A stretch of 64,000 nt of DNA from 13-2-20CM-66-19 sp963824395 (GCA_963824395.1 CAWGPF010000001.1:2108001-2172000), one strand, 5' to 3'; counted from the stretch's first letter, positions 1 to 8,848 are shown. Notes: generated by a model not told the origin, from the letters alone. A program made the numbers and translations.

Positions 1-324
1 GCCGAATTCCTTGAGGGTCTCGCTGTCGCGGCGGTGGGCGTCGCGCAGCGCCTCTCCGATGCAGCGCGCCGCCTCGAACATGTTGCGGCAGTTGAACAGG
101 TTGGGGGCGGAGTCGGGGGTCTCGAGGTTCTCGCGCAGCACGGTGGTCACCGCCTGGGTAATAGCGAGATTGCCGGCGCTCTGGATCACCAGCACCCGGT
201 CTCCGGGCTTCTGGAAGACCGTGGTCTTACGAAAGGTGCTGATCTGGTCGACGCCGGCACTGGTGCGCGAGTCGGAGAGAAACACCATGCCGGTATCCAG
301 CAGCATGGCGACGCAGTAGGTCAT
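1..324 (-). CDS. Anbu proteasome-like peptidase (3' part outside window)
   Basis: This is an N-terminal nucleophile hydrolase of the Anbu (ancestral beta subunit) family, a bacterial homologue of proteasome beta subunits and HslV. The protein starts MTYCVAM. After removal of Met, Thr1 is the expected nucleophile, Asp17 falls in the SDSR motif as in proteasomes, and a basic residue lies near position 32. There is no propeptide. Only about 108 residues are inside the window. The start at 324 has a strong AGGAGA Shine-Dalgarno about 10 bases upstream. It lies 21 bases downstream of the transglutaminase gene and is the last visible member of the ATP-grasp/alpha-E/transglutaminase operon, the usual Anbu context. 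Its natural substrate is unknown. Confidence 0.9.
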   Translation of the reverse strand, partial: MTYCVAMLLDTGMVFLSDSRTSAGVDQISTFRKTTVFQKPGDRVLVIQSAGNLAITQAVTTVLRENLETPDSAPNLFNCRNMFEAARCIGEALRDAHRRDSETLKEFG

Positions 325-345
325 GAGAGCCCGATCTCCTTGCGG

Positions 346-1149
346 TTACTGTTCGCCGGCGGTGATCGCCGCGACGCTGACGTCCATCACTTCGCGCCCG
401 CCGCCGCGGCGCACGCCGCGCACCGGGGCTGCGTCCAGGTAGTCACGCCCCACGGCCAGGCGGCAGTGCTTCGGCCCCATGGGCTCCAGGTGCGTGACAT
501 CGATACCGAGCCATCCCTGCGCATCCTCGAGCCACGCGTCCACCCAGGCGTGACTGGCCGATTCCGCACCGTCCACGCTGCACAGGTAGCCGCTCACGTA
601 GCGCGCCGGAATCCCCGCGGCGCGGCAGCAGGATACGAACACATGCGCCTGGTCCTGGCAGACCCCCTGGCCGCGCGTGAAGACTACGGCCGCCGAGTCC
701 TCGACGCTCGTGGTGCCCGGAGTGTAGCGCACGCGCTCGTAGACGCCCCCGGCTAGGCTGTAGAGCCGCTCGCGCAGCGAGCCCGGGCGCGTGATGTGGG
801 AGTGCGCGAGCGCGATCATCTCCGCGCTCGGCTGCGTGAGCGGCGTCGGCGCAAGATAGGCGAGCGGCGAGAGCGTCCCGTCGAAACTTACGAATTCCTC
901 ATCCCCGGTCATCTCGACAATGCCGCGGACCTCGAGGCTGATCTCCCGATGCGGCTCCTCGAGGGTGAGCAGGTGCGTGAGGTTGCCGTGGGCGTCGGTC
1001 TGCTCGGTGCGGCGTCCCGGCGCCCGCAGGCTCCACGAGAGGATGCGCTGGCTGCCCTCGCGCCGCGGCGTCAGGCGCAGCGTCTGCGCCGTGTACTTGA
1101 CCGGCTCCTCGTAGCGGTAGGTGGTGCGGTGAACGATGTGAAGCTGCAT
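346..1149 (-). CDS. Transglutaminase-like cysteine protease
   Basis: The protein has 267 residues with an N-terminal beta-rich domain of the bacterial transglutaminase family followed by a transglutaminase-like core. The triad can be read directly: Cys164 in GVCQDQ, His200 in SHAWVD and Asp217 in GID. No signal peptide is seen, so it should be cytoplasmic. Members of this family act as peptidases or amide-forming enzymes, and in Anbu loci they always sit beside an alpha-E protein and a circularly permuted ATP-grasp protein. That suggests cleavage or remodelling of a peptide-like product, but the substrate is unknown. It lies 10 bases downstream of the phosphatase gene and 21 bases upstream of Anbu. 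Confidence 0.9.
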   Translation of the reverse strand: MQLHIVHRTTYRYEEPVKYTAQTLRLTPRREGSQRILSWSLRAPGRRTEQTDAHGNLTHLLTLEEPHREISLEVRGIVEMTGDEEFVSFDGTLSPLAYLAPTPLTQPSAEMIALAHSHITRPGSLRERLYSLAGGVYERVRYTPGTTSVEDSAAVVFTRGQGVCQDQAHVFVSCCRAAGIPARYVSGYLCSVDGAESASHAWVDAWLEDAQGWLGIDVTHLEPMGPKHCRLAVGRDYLDAAPVRGVRRGGGREVMDVSVAAITAGEQ

Positions 1150-1159
1150 CGGTGGTTCT

Positions 1160-1981
1160 TCAGGGCGTGGCGGCGCGTCTGGTCATGAGCGCGGTGATCT
1201 CTTTGCGGGCGGCGGCGAGATCCTTGAGGAAAGCCGGGTCCGCGTGCAGACGTGCGAGGAGCGCTGCCGCGGCCAGGCGCCCGGCGACGACATCGGAGGG
1301 GTAATGAAAGCCGCACACGACGCGGCTCTCCCCGAAGGCGACGCCGCGCGCCAGCAGCTGGTCGGCATACTGGGGCACGAGCTCGGCGAGCAGCGACCCC
1401 CACAGCCAGCCGAGCGTCGCGTGCCCGGACGGGTAGGAGCCGGAGTCCGCCAGCCCCGCGTAGGTGATCTCGCACCGGGGCAGTTGTGGATACTCGACGA
1501 AGGGACGGTGGCGGCCGCCGCTGCCGACGTTCTTCTTGAGGGGCGCCAGCAGCAGCTCGGCGTCGCTGCGCACCTGGCTCATGAGGCGCAAAAAGTTCGG
1601 CGTGCTGGCCGGGCTCAAGGTGATGCCCAGCAGGTAGGTGAAGCGCGGCGCGACCTTGAGCGGATCCGTCGGCGGCACATCATCGGCGTGCGCTTCCTCG
1701 GCACGTGCCGTTCCGATCAGCGCGCGCGTGTGAAAGTAGCTCTCCACGTCCGCCGCCTTCGCCATCGAGTCATCGGCCGGCGCACCCGGCAGCCACGCCT
1801 CGATGTGCAGCGCCACGGCCGGGTCGAGGTAGCCGGCGTTGACCGGACGTGCCTGCACGACCGCCGCCGCGCAGGCGAACGACAGGATGAGCGCCGCAAG
1901 GCGCACGCCGGCTGCGGGCCGGGGAAGGGCATGGTGTGCACGGTTCGTCATGTTCGTCGGAGCACCTGCTGAGAGTGGCAA
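1160..1981 (-). CDS. Class A (PhoN-like) acid phosphatase, PAP2 superfamily
   Basis: A 273-residue phosphatase with the full class A non-specific acid phosphatase signature: Lys near 149-150 with Arg159-Pro160, PSGH at 184-187, and SR (219-220) with His226 and Asp230. An alternative ATG at codon 11 puts a signal peptide (hydrophobic around residues 26-44) at the N terminus, so the enzyme should be periplasmic. It would hydrolyse phosphomonoesters through a phosphohistidine. It sits between alpha-E (10-base gap) and transglutaminase (10-base gap) on the same strand, which is unusual because the Anbu operon partners are otherwise cytoplasmic. It may be a passenger or part of the pathway. The family call is firm; the start is uncertain. 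Confidence 0.88.
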   Translation of the reverse strand: MPLSAGAPTNMTNRAHHALPRPAAGVRLAALILSFACAAAVVQARPVNAGYLDPAVALHIEAWLPGAPADDSMAKAADVESYFHTRALIGTARAEEAHADDVPPTDPLKVAPRFTYLLGITLSPASTPNFLRLMSQVRSDAELLLAPLKKNVGSGGRHRPFVEYPQLPRCEITYAGLADSGSYPSGHATLGWLWGSLLAELVPQYADQLLARGVAFGESRVVCGFHYPSDVVAGRLAAAALLARLHADPAFLKDLAAARKEITALMTRRAATP

Positions 1982-1990
1982 GGACGCGGT

Positions 1991-2932
1991 TCAGAAGGAC
2001 CCGGAGGGTACGAGGAAATCGTTGGCGATACGTTCGCCCAGGTCCTTCAGGCGCCCCTGGAAGCGATCGAGAAACGTCGTGACCCCTTCCGCGCACAGCT
2101 CCTCGAAACGCCCGAAATGGAACTGCGAGTGCAGCTCCCCGACGCGCCGCAGCGTCTCCTTCGACTGCTCGTTGGCCACCGCGGCGAGATTCGCCTGCAG
2201 CTCGTCCAGGCAGCGATGCACCCCCTGCGGCAGGTCATCGCGCATGAGCAGCATCTGCGTGACGCGCTGCGGCGTGACGCTGTCGCGGTACAGCCGGCGG
2301 AACACCTCGAACGCCGACATGGCGCGCAGCAGCACCGCCCACTCTGAGGCTTCCTCGATCAGCCGCTCGCCGCGGCCGCCCGGGTCGCGCCAGCGAGCCT
2401 CCAGCATGCGCGTCGTGTTGTCGGCGCGCTCGAGGAAGGTGCCGATGTGCGTGAAGTGTGCGGCCTCATCGCGCAGCAGCGTACCGGACGTGATGCCGCG
2501 CGTCAGGTGCGCGCGATACTTCACCCACTCAAGGAAGTCCCCGCGCGCCGCCTCGGGCATCGAGGAATTGAACGCCACCGAATCAAGGTAGGTCTCGTTA
2601 AGCGTCTCCCACATGTCGGAAGTAATGGTGCCACGCACCGCGCGTGCGTTCTCGCGCGCCGCGCGCAGGCACTGCAGGATGCTGCCCGGATGCTCGCGCT
2701 CGAAGGCGAGGAAGTTGAACGCCGTACGCGGCGTCACCGCGCCGTGGCGCTCGTGGTAGGCCCCCTCGGCGCCAAGTGACACCAGGGTCGCCTGCCAGCC
2801 CTGGCGCACGGCTTCCGGCGCGCGCGGCAGCAGCGCCAGGCGCTGGTGCGCGTCGATCATGCGGGCGAGGTTGACCGCTCGCTCAAGGTAGCGCGACATC
2901 CAGTAGAGGTGGTCGGCGGTGCGGCTCAGCAT
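1991..2932 (-). CDS. Alpha-E domain protein (DUF403)
   Basis: A 313-residue all-helical protein with the characteristic N terminus MLSRTADHLYWMSRYLERA of the alpha-E family. No catalytic residue is known in the family. It almost always occurs next to, or fused with, a circularly permuted ATP-grasp protein and a transglutaminase, and comparative genomics has linked the set to synthesis of a peptide-like compound. Here its start codon overlaps the ATP-grasp stop codon (TGATG, one shared base), so the two are probably translated in a coupled way and form a complex. Predicted cytoplasmic. Confidence 0.92.
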   Translation of the reverse strand: MLSRTADHLYWMSRYLERAVNLARMIDAHQRLALLPRAPEAVRQGWQATLVSLGAEGAYHERHGAVTPRTAFNFLAFEREHPGSILQCLRAARENARAVRGTITSDMWETLNETYLDSVAFNSSMPEAARGDFLEWVKYRAHLTRGITSGTLLRDEAAHFTHIGTFLERADNTTRMLEARWRDPGGRGERLIEEASEWAVLLRAMSAFEVFRRLYRDSVTPQRVTQMLLMRDDLPQGVHRCLDELQANLAAVANEQSKETLRRVGELHSQFHFGRFEELCAEGVTTFLDRFQGRLKDLGERIANDFLVPSGSF

Positions 2933-4371
2933 CAGGGCGTTGCCTCGGCCGCCGCCGGACTGGCACCCAGCACCCAGGTGTCCTTGGTGCCCCCGCCCTG
3001 GGAGGAGTTGACGATCAGGGAGCCGGCGGTGAGCGCCACGCGCGTGAGGCCGCCCGGCACCACCGTCACCTCGCGCCCGGAGAGCACGAAGGGTCGCAGG
3101 TCGATGTGCCGCGGCGCGAGCCCCTGCGCCACCATGGTCGGGGAGGTTGACAGCGCGAGCGTCGGCTGCGCGATGTAGCGCTCCGGGTGCGCGCGGATGC
3201 GGATGCGGAAGTCATCAAGCTGCGCGCGGGTCGCCGCCGGGCCTATGAGCATGCCGTAGCCACCCGCGCCGTGTACTTCCTTCACCACCAGCTCCTCGAG
3301 GTTCGCCAGTACGTAGTCACGCTCGGCCTCGCGGCGCAGCACCCAGGTCGGCACGTTGGCGAGCAGCGGTTCCTCGTCGAGATAGAAGCGCACCATATCC
3401 GGCACATAAGGGTAGATCGACTTGTCATCGGCAATGCCGGTGCCGATGGCGTTGGCAATCGTCACGTGGCCGGCGCGGTAGGCGGTCAGGAGGCCGGGCA
3501 CGCCGAGGGTTGAGTCCGGACGGAACGCCAGCGGGTCGAGGAAGTCATCATCGAGGCGCCGATAGACGACATCGACGCGCTCCGGCCCGCGCGTGGTGCG
3601 CATGTAGAGCACCGCATCGCGCACGAACAGGTCCTGGCCCTCGACGAGCTCGATGCCCATCTGCTGGGCGAGGAAGGCGTGCTCGAAATAGGCGCTGTTG
3701 TAGGCCCCGGGCGTCAGCAGCACCACGGTGGGGTCCGTGACCCCGACGGGAGCCACGCTCTTGAGGTTCTCGTGCAGTACGTCCGGGTAGTGCTCGACCG
3801 GCTCGATGGCATCGCGCGCGAACAGCTCCGGGAACAGCCGCATCATCATCTTGCGGTTCTCGAGCATGTACGACACGCCCGAGGGCACGCGCAGATTGTC
3901 CTCGAGCACGCAGAAGTTGCCGTCGTGATCGCGCACGATGTCGACCCCGGAAATGTGCGCGTAGATGCCGCCGGGCAGCTTCACGCCCTGCATCTCCGGG
4001 CGGTATTGCGGATTGCACAGGATCTGCTCGGGGGGTATGAGCTGCGCCTTGAGGATGCGCTGCTCGTGGTAGACGTCCGCCAGGAAGGCGTTCAGGGCAC
4101 GCACGCGCTGCTTGAGGCCCTGCTCGAGCCGCTGCCACTCTGAGGCGGGCATGATGCGCGGCACGATGTCGAACGGGATCAGCCGCTCGGTGCCCTCGTT
4201 CTCGCCATAGACGGCGAAGGTGATGCCGACGCGGTGAAACAGCGCGTCCGCCTCGGTGCGCTTGCGCGCCAGGTGCTCCGGCGGCTGCTCGCGCAGCCAC
4301 TCGTAGTACTGCCGGCAGTGCCCGCGCGGCACGCCGGCCTGGTCCAGCATCTCATCGTAAGGGACGGGCAT
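2932..4371 (-). CDS. Circularly permuted type 2 ATP-grasp protein
   Basis: A 479-residue protein of the circularly permuted ATP-grasp family (DUF404/DUF407 type), full length for the group. Regions typical of the family include GVKLPGGIYAHISGVDIVRD, VLEDNLRVPSGVSYM and ELVVKEVHGAGGYGMLIGP. ATP-grasp enzymes ligate a carboxylate to an amine via an acyl phosphate, so this is the presumed peptide or amide ligase of the locus. It is the first gene of the operon running down to Anbu and overlaps alpha-E by one base. No clear Shine-Dalgarno is visible before the ATG at 4371, where an A/T-rich stretch precedes it. Confidence 0.92.
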   Translation of the reverse strand: MPVPYDEMLDQAGVPRGHCRQYYEWLREQPPEHLARKRTEADALFHRVGITFAVYGENEGTERLIPFDIVPRIMPASEWQRLEQGLKQRVRALNAFLADVYHEQRILKAQLIPPEQILCNPQYRPEMQGVKLPGGIYAHISGVDIVRDHDGNFCVLEDNLRVPSGVSYMLENRKMMMRLFPELFARDAIEPVEHYPDVLHENLKSVAPVGVTDPTVVLLTPGAYNSAYFEHAFLAQQMGIELVEGQDLFVRDAVLYMRTTRGPERVDVVYRRLDDDFLDPLAFRPDSTLGVPGLLTAYRAGHVTIANAIGTGIADDKSIYPYVPDMVRFYLDEEPLLANVPTWVLRREAERDYVLANLEELVVKEVHGAGGYGMLIGPAATRAQLDDFRIRIRAHPERYIAQPTLALSTSPTMVAQGLAPRHIDLRPFVLSGREVTVVPGGLTRVALTAGSLIVNSSQGGGTKDTWVLGASPAAAEATP

Positions 4372-4649
4372 TTCGGATATTAGACCAAGGTTGCGACGCG
4401 TACGGCAGCGTCATTTCGCCACCAGCGCCGCTCTTGCCCGGCGCCGCCGCCTTGCACTTTTTGTGTGCGGCCTGCGGCGGGTGATCCGCCGGGGGGCGTT
4501 GGAGTGGCGTTGCCAGAGGTCCGAGCCGGGATGTAAGGTCTGGGCTGCCATAACAAGGACAAGCGCAGCGCTACGGCGCGGTGCATACGCGGCGGGTTTT
4601 ACCCGCCAGTGGTTTTTCAGCGATGCGCGCCGCGGCGCGCAGGACAGGC

Positions 4650-6089
4650 ATGCAACGCATCAGTCGCCGGCGTTTTCTGCAGTCCGCGGTCCTGAGCGCC
4701 GCGCTGCCCTGGGGCGGGCGCGCCGCGGCGGCCGCCCGGCCGCAGCGCGTGGCGGTGGTCGGTGCCGGCCTTGGCGGGCTGGTTGCCGCTTACGAGCTGA
4801 TGCGTGCCGGCCACACGGTGAGTGTCTTCGAGGCGCTCGAACGGCCCGGCGGCCGCGTGCGCACGCGCCGTGACGTCTTCGGTGACGGCCTGTACGTGGA
4901 GGAGGGGGCGCTCGAGTTCGGCGAGGGCTACACCCTGCTCAACCAGTACATCGGGCAGTTCGGGCTGCCGGTGAGCGCGCTCGCGGAGCCCGGCGCGGCC
5001 GCGACTCCGGAGGTGTTCTTCGTCGGCGGCAAGCGCTACGCGGTGGCCCGCGGGCACGAGCCCGACTGGCCCTACGCGCTGTCGCCCGATGAGCGGCGGC
5101 TCGGCAGACAGGGACTGTGGGAGAAATACGCGCAGCCGGCCGCGCGTCCGCTGGCGCAGCCCTTCGACAGCCGGGCCATGAACCGGGCCGCGCGCGCCCT
5201 GGATGAGCGCACGCTCGCGGAACTGGTGCGCAAGCAGGGCGCCAGCGATGCGGCGGTGCTGCTCATGGCGCGCGCCCCCTTCGGCGGCGCGTTCGAGCAC
5301 GTGTCCGCGCTGCAGGTGCTGCTGTGGAGGAGATTCCTCGCCCTCAGCCAGAACTGGAGCTGCCTCGCCGGCGGCAACGATCAGCTGCCGCGCGCCTTCG
5401 CCGACCGCCTCGGCGCGCGCCTGCACTACCGCGCGCAGCTGCGCGGCATCGCGCAGGACCGCTCGCAGGTGCATCTGGCGATCGCGCACGCCGATGCGCT
5501 CGAGCAGGTGAGCGTCGATCGCGTGGTGCTGGCGCTGCCGTTCTCGGTGCTGCGCCGCCTGCAGCTCGGCGATGCCTTTGCGCGCCACAAGCGCGCGATC
5601 ATCAGCGGGCTGCGCTACGAGTCCGCGACTCGCATCTTCGTGCACACGAACACGCGCTTCTGGCGGCAGGCGGGCCTGGACGGCTCCGCCAGCACCGACC
5701 TGCCGGTGGGCACGGTGCGCGACTTCTCGGCCGGCCAGGCCGGCAACGCCGGGATCCTCGGCACCGAGGTCACCGCCGCGGCGAGCCGGCGGCTTGCCGC
5801 CCTGAGTTCCCCCGAGCGCGTGCGTTTGGCCACCGAGAGCCTCGGCCGGATATTCCCGGAAGGCACCGTCACCGGTGCCGCCGGCAGTTCGGTGTGCTGG
5901 GACAACGAGCCGTACGCGCTCGGTGCCTGGGGTTACTTTGCGCCCGGGGAGATGAGCAGCATGTTCACGCAGATCGCGCTGCCCGACGGGCGCATCCACT
6001 TTGCCGGCGAACACACCTCCACCCTGTGCTTCATGGAGGGCGCGGTGCAGTCCGGCCAGCGTGCCGCGCAGGAGATCAGCGCCACCTAG
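4650..6089 (+). CDS. Tat-exported FAD-dependent amine oxidase
   Basis: A flavoprotein of about 479 residues related to L-amino-acid and monoamine oxidases. I chose the ATG at 4650 rather than 4581 because it follows AGGAC at a good distance and begins a twin-arginine signal (SRRRFLQ, then a hydrophobic Ala-rich stretch ending in AAAA). The Rossmann FAD motif VGAGLGG follows directly with the ERPGGRVRT segment, and the C terminus has the second FAD motif GRIHFAGEHTS. It would oxidise amines or amino acids to imines with H2O2 release after folding in the cytoplasm and export. It is divergent from the Anbu operon across 278 bases with no recognised gene. The substrate is unknown. Confidence 0.88.
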   Translation: MQRISRRRFLQSAVLSAALPWGGRAAAAARPQRVAVVGAGLGGLVAAYELMRAGHTVSVFEALERPGGRVRTRRDVFGDGLYVEEGALEFGEGYTLLNQYIGQFGLPVSALAEPGAAATPEVFFVGGKRYAVARGHEPDWPYALSPDERRLGRQGLWEKYAQPAARPLAQPFDSRAMNRAARALDERTLAELVRKQGASDAAVLLMARAPFGGAFEHVSALQVLLWRRFLALSQNWSCLAGGNDQLPRAFADRLGARLHYRAQLRGIAQDRSQVHLAIAHADALEQVSVDRVVLALPFSVLRRLQLGDAFARHKRAIISGLRYESATRIFVHTNTRFWRQAGLDGSASTDLPVGTVRDFSAGQAGNAGILGTEVTAAASRRLAALSSPERVRLATESLGRIFPEGTVTGAAGSSVCWDNEPYALGAWGYFAPGEMSSMFTQIALPDGRIHFAGEHTSTLCFMEGAVQSGQRAAQEISAT

Positions 6090-6098
6090 CGCCACGCG

Positions 6099-6758
6099 CT
6101 AGGTGGCCGTCGATGTGAGGGCGCTCCAGCCGTTCCAGATGATCTCGATGCCGATGCACATGAGGATGAAGGCCGACAGCCGCACCAGTACCTCAAGACC
6201 GGTGTCGCCCAGGAACTTCGCCATCGAGGCGGCGAAGCGATAGGCGAGGTAGATGCTGATCGCGATGCCGATGATGCCCAGGAGCGCGCCGCTGTAGTGC
6301 GAGGCGATCTCCCGCAGCGAGGGCAGGCCCGGGGTCTTGCGACTGCCGATGGTGATCGCGACCGACATCGAGCCCGGGCCCACCGTCAGCGGCATGGTGA
6401 GCGGATAGAAGCTGCCGGTCTTGCGGCGGGTGCGTGCCGGCAGGTCGGCAGCGTCCGCATGGTCGGAGTAGTCCTCCTGGGACAGCAGCTTCCAGCCAAG
6501 CGCGGTGACCACGAAGCCGCCGGCAATGCGCACCACGGGCAGCTGGATACCGAAGAACTCCAGCAGGTACGGGCCGATCAGCATCGAGCCGAGCAGCAGC
6601 GCAAAACCATTGACGGCGACCTTACGCGCCATGGCGTTGCGTTCCTGGGGTGTCAGGCTCGCGGTCAGGGAAAAGAAAAACGGCGCGGACTCGATCGGGT
6701 TAACGATGGGGAACAGTCCCGCGAAGGTCAGGAGGAAGGCACTGCCCAGGCCGCTCAG
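6099..6758 (-). CDS. MarC family membrane protein, probable CTG start
   Basis: An integral membrane protein of the MarC/YchE family with about six membrane segments and no established function. The first ATG in frame (6632) would remove the first helix, but the frame stays open upstream and encodes a typical MarC N terminus, GLFPIVNPIESAPFFFSLT. Upstream of that the only plausible initiators are CTG codons. The best is at 6758, giving 219 residues, the normal family length. That CTG forms a CTGA overlap with the stop of the thioredoxin gene, the geometry usual for ATGA-coupled genes, with a G-run just before it. No in-frame ATG, GTG or TTG exists between the upstream stop and 6632. Confidence 0.8.
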   Translation of the reverse strand: MSGLGSAFLLTFAGLFPIVNPIESAPFFFSLTASLTPQERNAMARKVAVNGFALLLGSMLIGPYLLEFFGIQLPVVRIAGGFVVTALGWKLLSQEDYSDHADAADLPARTRRKTGSFYPLTMPLTVGPGSMSVAITIGSRKTPGLPSLREIASHYSGALLGIIGIAISIYLAYRFAASMAKFLGDTGLEVLVRLSAFILMCIGIEIIWNGWSALTSTAT

Positions 6759-7294
6759 GGGGCCCCCGCAGCGAGCAGCTGGTCCAGGGCAGCCTCGACC
6801 TTCTTGGCGCGCTCATCCCCCACGTGCATCTCCCCGGGAACGCTGCCGTAGAGCAGCCCGTCACGGCCGATCAGGTAGAACGTCGGCCAGTACTGGGCAT
6901 GCAGCGCGCGCCAGTAGGAGGCGTCGCCGTCGATCATGACGGGATTGTGGATCTTGAGGCGCTCCACGGCCCTGCGGACGTTGTTGGGAGACTTCTCCTC
7001 ATCGAGCTCGGGCGTGTGCACGCTCACGACCACCAGGCCCTGGGGTGCCTTGTCGTGCAGCACGGACTCGACCCAGGGGCGCGAGTTGAGGCAGTTGACG
7101 CAGTCGAACGCCCAGAACTCCACCAGCACGACCTTGCCCTTCAGCGCCGCGAGCGTCAGCGGGTCGGAATTGAGCCAGTCCGAGGCGTGCGCGTGGGTGA
7201 ACTCCGGCGGCGGCGCGGGAGTCGCCGCGCGCACCACGCCAAGTACCGCGCAGCACGCCAGCGTCAGTAGCAGCAGAATTCGGATGCGCTGCAT
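6755..7294 (-). CDS. TlpA-like thioredoxin-fold protein
   Basis: A 179-residue exported thioredoxin-fold protein. Residues 1-23 form a signal peptide or membrane anchor, and the redox motif C65-VN-C68 follows strand EFWAFD. The extra insertion (SVHTPELDEE) and the cis-Pro region YWPTFYLI match the TlpA/redoxin group. It likely reduces or isomerises disulfides or apoproteins in the periplasm. The ATG at 7294 has GGAG about 8 bases upstream. Its stop overlaps the presumed CTG start of the MarC gene. Electron donor and target are unknown; no DsbD-like gene is nearby. Confidence 0.88.
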   Translation of the reverse strand: MQRIRILLLLTLACCAVLGVVRAATPAPPPEFTHAHASDWLNSDPLTLAALKGKVVLVEFWAFDCVNCLNSRPWVESVLHDKAPQGLVVVSVHTPELDEEKSPNNVRRAVERLKIHNPVMIDGDASYWRALHAQYWPTFYLIGRDGLLYGSVPGEMHVGDERAKKVEAALDQLLAAGAP

Positions 7295-7329
7295 GTGCAG
7301 TCTCCGCTCAAGTCATCCTATGATGAAGT

Positions 7330-8169
7330 ATGAACGACCGGATCTGCCTCGTCACTGGGGCCACCCATGGCATCGGCCTCGAGACGGCGCGCGCACTGGC
7401 AGCCAGCGGAGCGACCGTGTTGGTACACGGGCGCGATCTGAACCGCGCGGGCGCCGTGGCGCAGGAGCTGGCGCGTGCCACCGGCAACCCCAGGGTGCGG
7501 GGGGTACAGGCGGATTTCGCCCGCCTCGCCGACGTACGCCGGCTCGCCGCCGAGCTCGACGCGAGCCTGCCGCGCCTGGATGTCCTGGTGAACAACGCCG
7601 GCATGATGAGCGCGACGCGCGCGAGCAGTGCCGAGGGCTACGATCTCACCTTCGCCGTGAATCATCTGGCGCCGTTCCTCTTGACCAACCTGCTGCGCGC
7701 CAAGCTCACCGCCTCGGGCGCGGCGCGCATCGTCGTGGTCGCCTCCGCCGCCCACCGCCGCGCGCGGCTCGACTTTGATGATCTGATGAATACCCGGGTG
7801 TCGGGCCTGCTGCCGGCGTACGCGCGCTCCAAGCTTGCCAATATCCTCTTCACGCGCGCCCTCGCGCAGCGGCTGCGGGATTCGGCCGTCACGGCGAACG
7901 CGCTGCACCCGGGGTTCGTCAACAGCCATCTGTTCCACGCCACGCCCTGGCTGCGCTGGCTGCTGGGGCCGTTCGGCCTCCTGATGCGCACCCCGGCGCA
8001 GGGGGCGGCGAGCAGCATCTACCTGGCGAGTTCCCCGCAGGTCGCCGCGGTGAGCGGCGCCTACTACGAGCACGGGCGGCCGGTGGAGCCGAGCGCAGCG
8101 GCACAGAACGCGGCCGACGGCGAGCGGCTGTGGCTGGAGAGTGCGCGGCTGACCGGGATACCGCCCTGA
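7330..8169 (+). CDS. Short-chain dehydrogenase/reductase
   Basis: A 279-residue classical-type SDR close in sequence to retinol dehydrogenase/WW-domain oxidoreductase-like enzymes. The NAD(P) motif TGATHGIG lies at residues 9-16, NNAG in the 80s-90s, VASAAH carries the catalytic Ser position and YARSK the Tyr and Lys. An Arg-rich loop after the first strand (HGRDLNR) favours NADP. It would oxidise or reduce an alcohol or ketone; the substrate cannot be told. It is divergent from the TlpA-like gene (35-base gap) and convergent with the sigma factor gene, so probably monocistronic. Confidence 0.88.
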   Translation: MNDRICLVTGATHGIGLETARALAASGATVLVHGRDLNRAGAVAQELARATGNPRVRGVQADFARLADVRRLAAELDASLPRLDVLVNNAGMMSATRASSAEGYDLTFAVNHLAPFLLTNLLRAKLTASGAARIVVVASAAHRRARLDFDDLMNTRVSGLLPAYARSKLANILFTRALAQRLRDSAVTANALHPGFVNSHLFHATPWLRWLLGPFGLLMRTPAQGAASSIYLASSPQVAAVSGAYYEHGRPVEPSAAAQNAADGERLWLESARLTGIPP

Positions 8170-8176
8170 GCACGCC

Positions 8177-8848
8177 TCAGCGCGGCGCCGCGGGCAGGTG
8201 GTTCAGCACCCGCTGCAGGAGCTCCTCCAGTCGTGCCGCCGGCAGTTCCATGAGTGCCGGCAGGGCGCGGATGCGCTGCACGGTGGCCGCGCTCAGGCGG
8301 CGCTGCGCGCGATACAGTCGCGTGCGCACCGTGGTCTCGTGGATACCGAGGCAGGCGGCGGTCTCGATGCCGCTGATGCCCTCGATGATGCGCAGCACGA
8401 AGACGGTGCGGAACACCTCCGGCAGGGCGCTGATCGCCTGCTCCGCCTCGCGTCCCTCGAGTGCGTCCGCGGCGCCCTGCGGCAGGTGCGCCTGCAGGGC
8501 GGCCGGGCGGCCGGCACTGCGCTGCGCGTGGGCGTGCTGGTAGGCGAGGCGCGTGAGCCAGGCGGCAAACTTGCCCGTGGGCTCGTAGCGGGACAGATCG
8601 GAGAAGGCGCCCAGATACGCTTCCTGCACGATGAGCTCGGCGTGCCCGGCATCCGCAACGATACTGCGCGCCACGCGGTACAGCCGCCTGCCATAGCGGC
8701 GAATCAGGGCGGCGATGGCCTGTTCCTCGCCCGCCCGGGCGCGCTCGAGGAGCAGCAGGTCGGGGAGAGTGTCCGTTCCGGCGGCCGCGGCGCGGCGCGG
8801 CGGAGAATCGGGGCTGCGCAAGGGGGTCACGGGATCCAGCATGTGCAT
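8177..8848 (-). CDS. ECF-type RNA polymerase sigma factor
   Basis: A 223-residue sigma-70 family factor with only region 2 (about residues 40-105, including ELIVQEAYLGAFSDL and FAAWLTRLAY) and region 4 (about 140-190, LPEVFRTVFVLR followed by the helix-turn-helix IETAACLGIHETTVRTRLYR). This architecture is that of extracytoplasmic function factors. It would redirect RNA polymerase to a small regulon. There is no anti-sigma or zinc-finger gene beside it, so its control is unclear. It overlaps nothing and is divergent from the GH3 gene 27 bases away, so the two may share a promoter region. ATG codons at 8848 and 8842 are both possible starts. Confidence 0.85.
   Translation of the reverse strand: MHMLDPVTPLRSPDSPPRRAAAAGTDTLPDLLLLERARAGEEQAIAALIRRYGRRLYRVARSIVADAGHAELIVQEAYLGAFSDLSRYEPTGKFAAWLTRLAYQHAHAQRSAGRPAALQAHLPQGAADALEGREAEQAISALPEVFRTVFVLRIIEGISGIETAACLGIHETTVRTRLYRAQRRLSAATVQRIRALPALMELPAARLEELLQRVLNHLPAAPR

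Noticed and set aside
6099..6632. MarC as a truncated pseudogene
   Set aside because: The missing helix is encoded upstream in the same frame; only the start codon is unusual.
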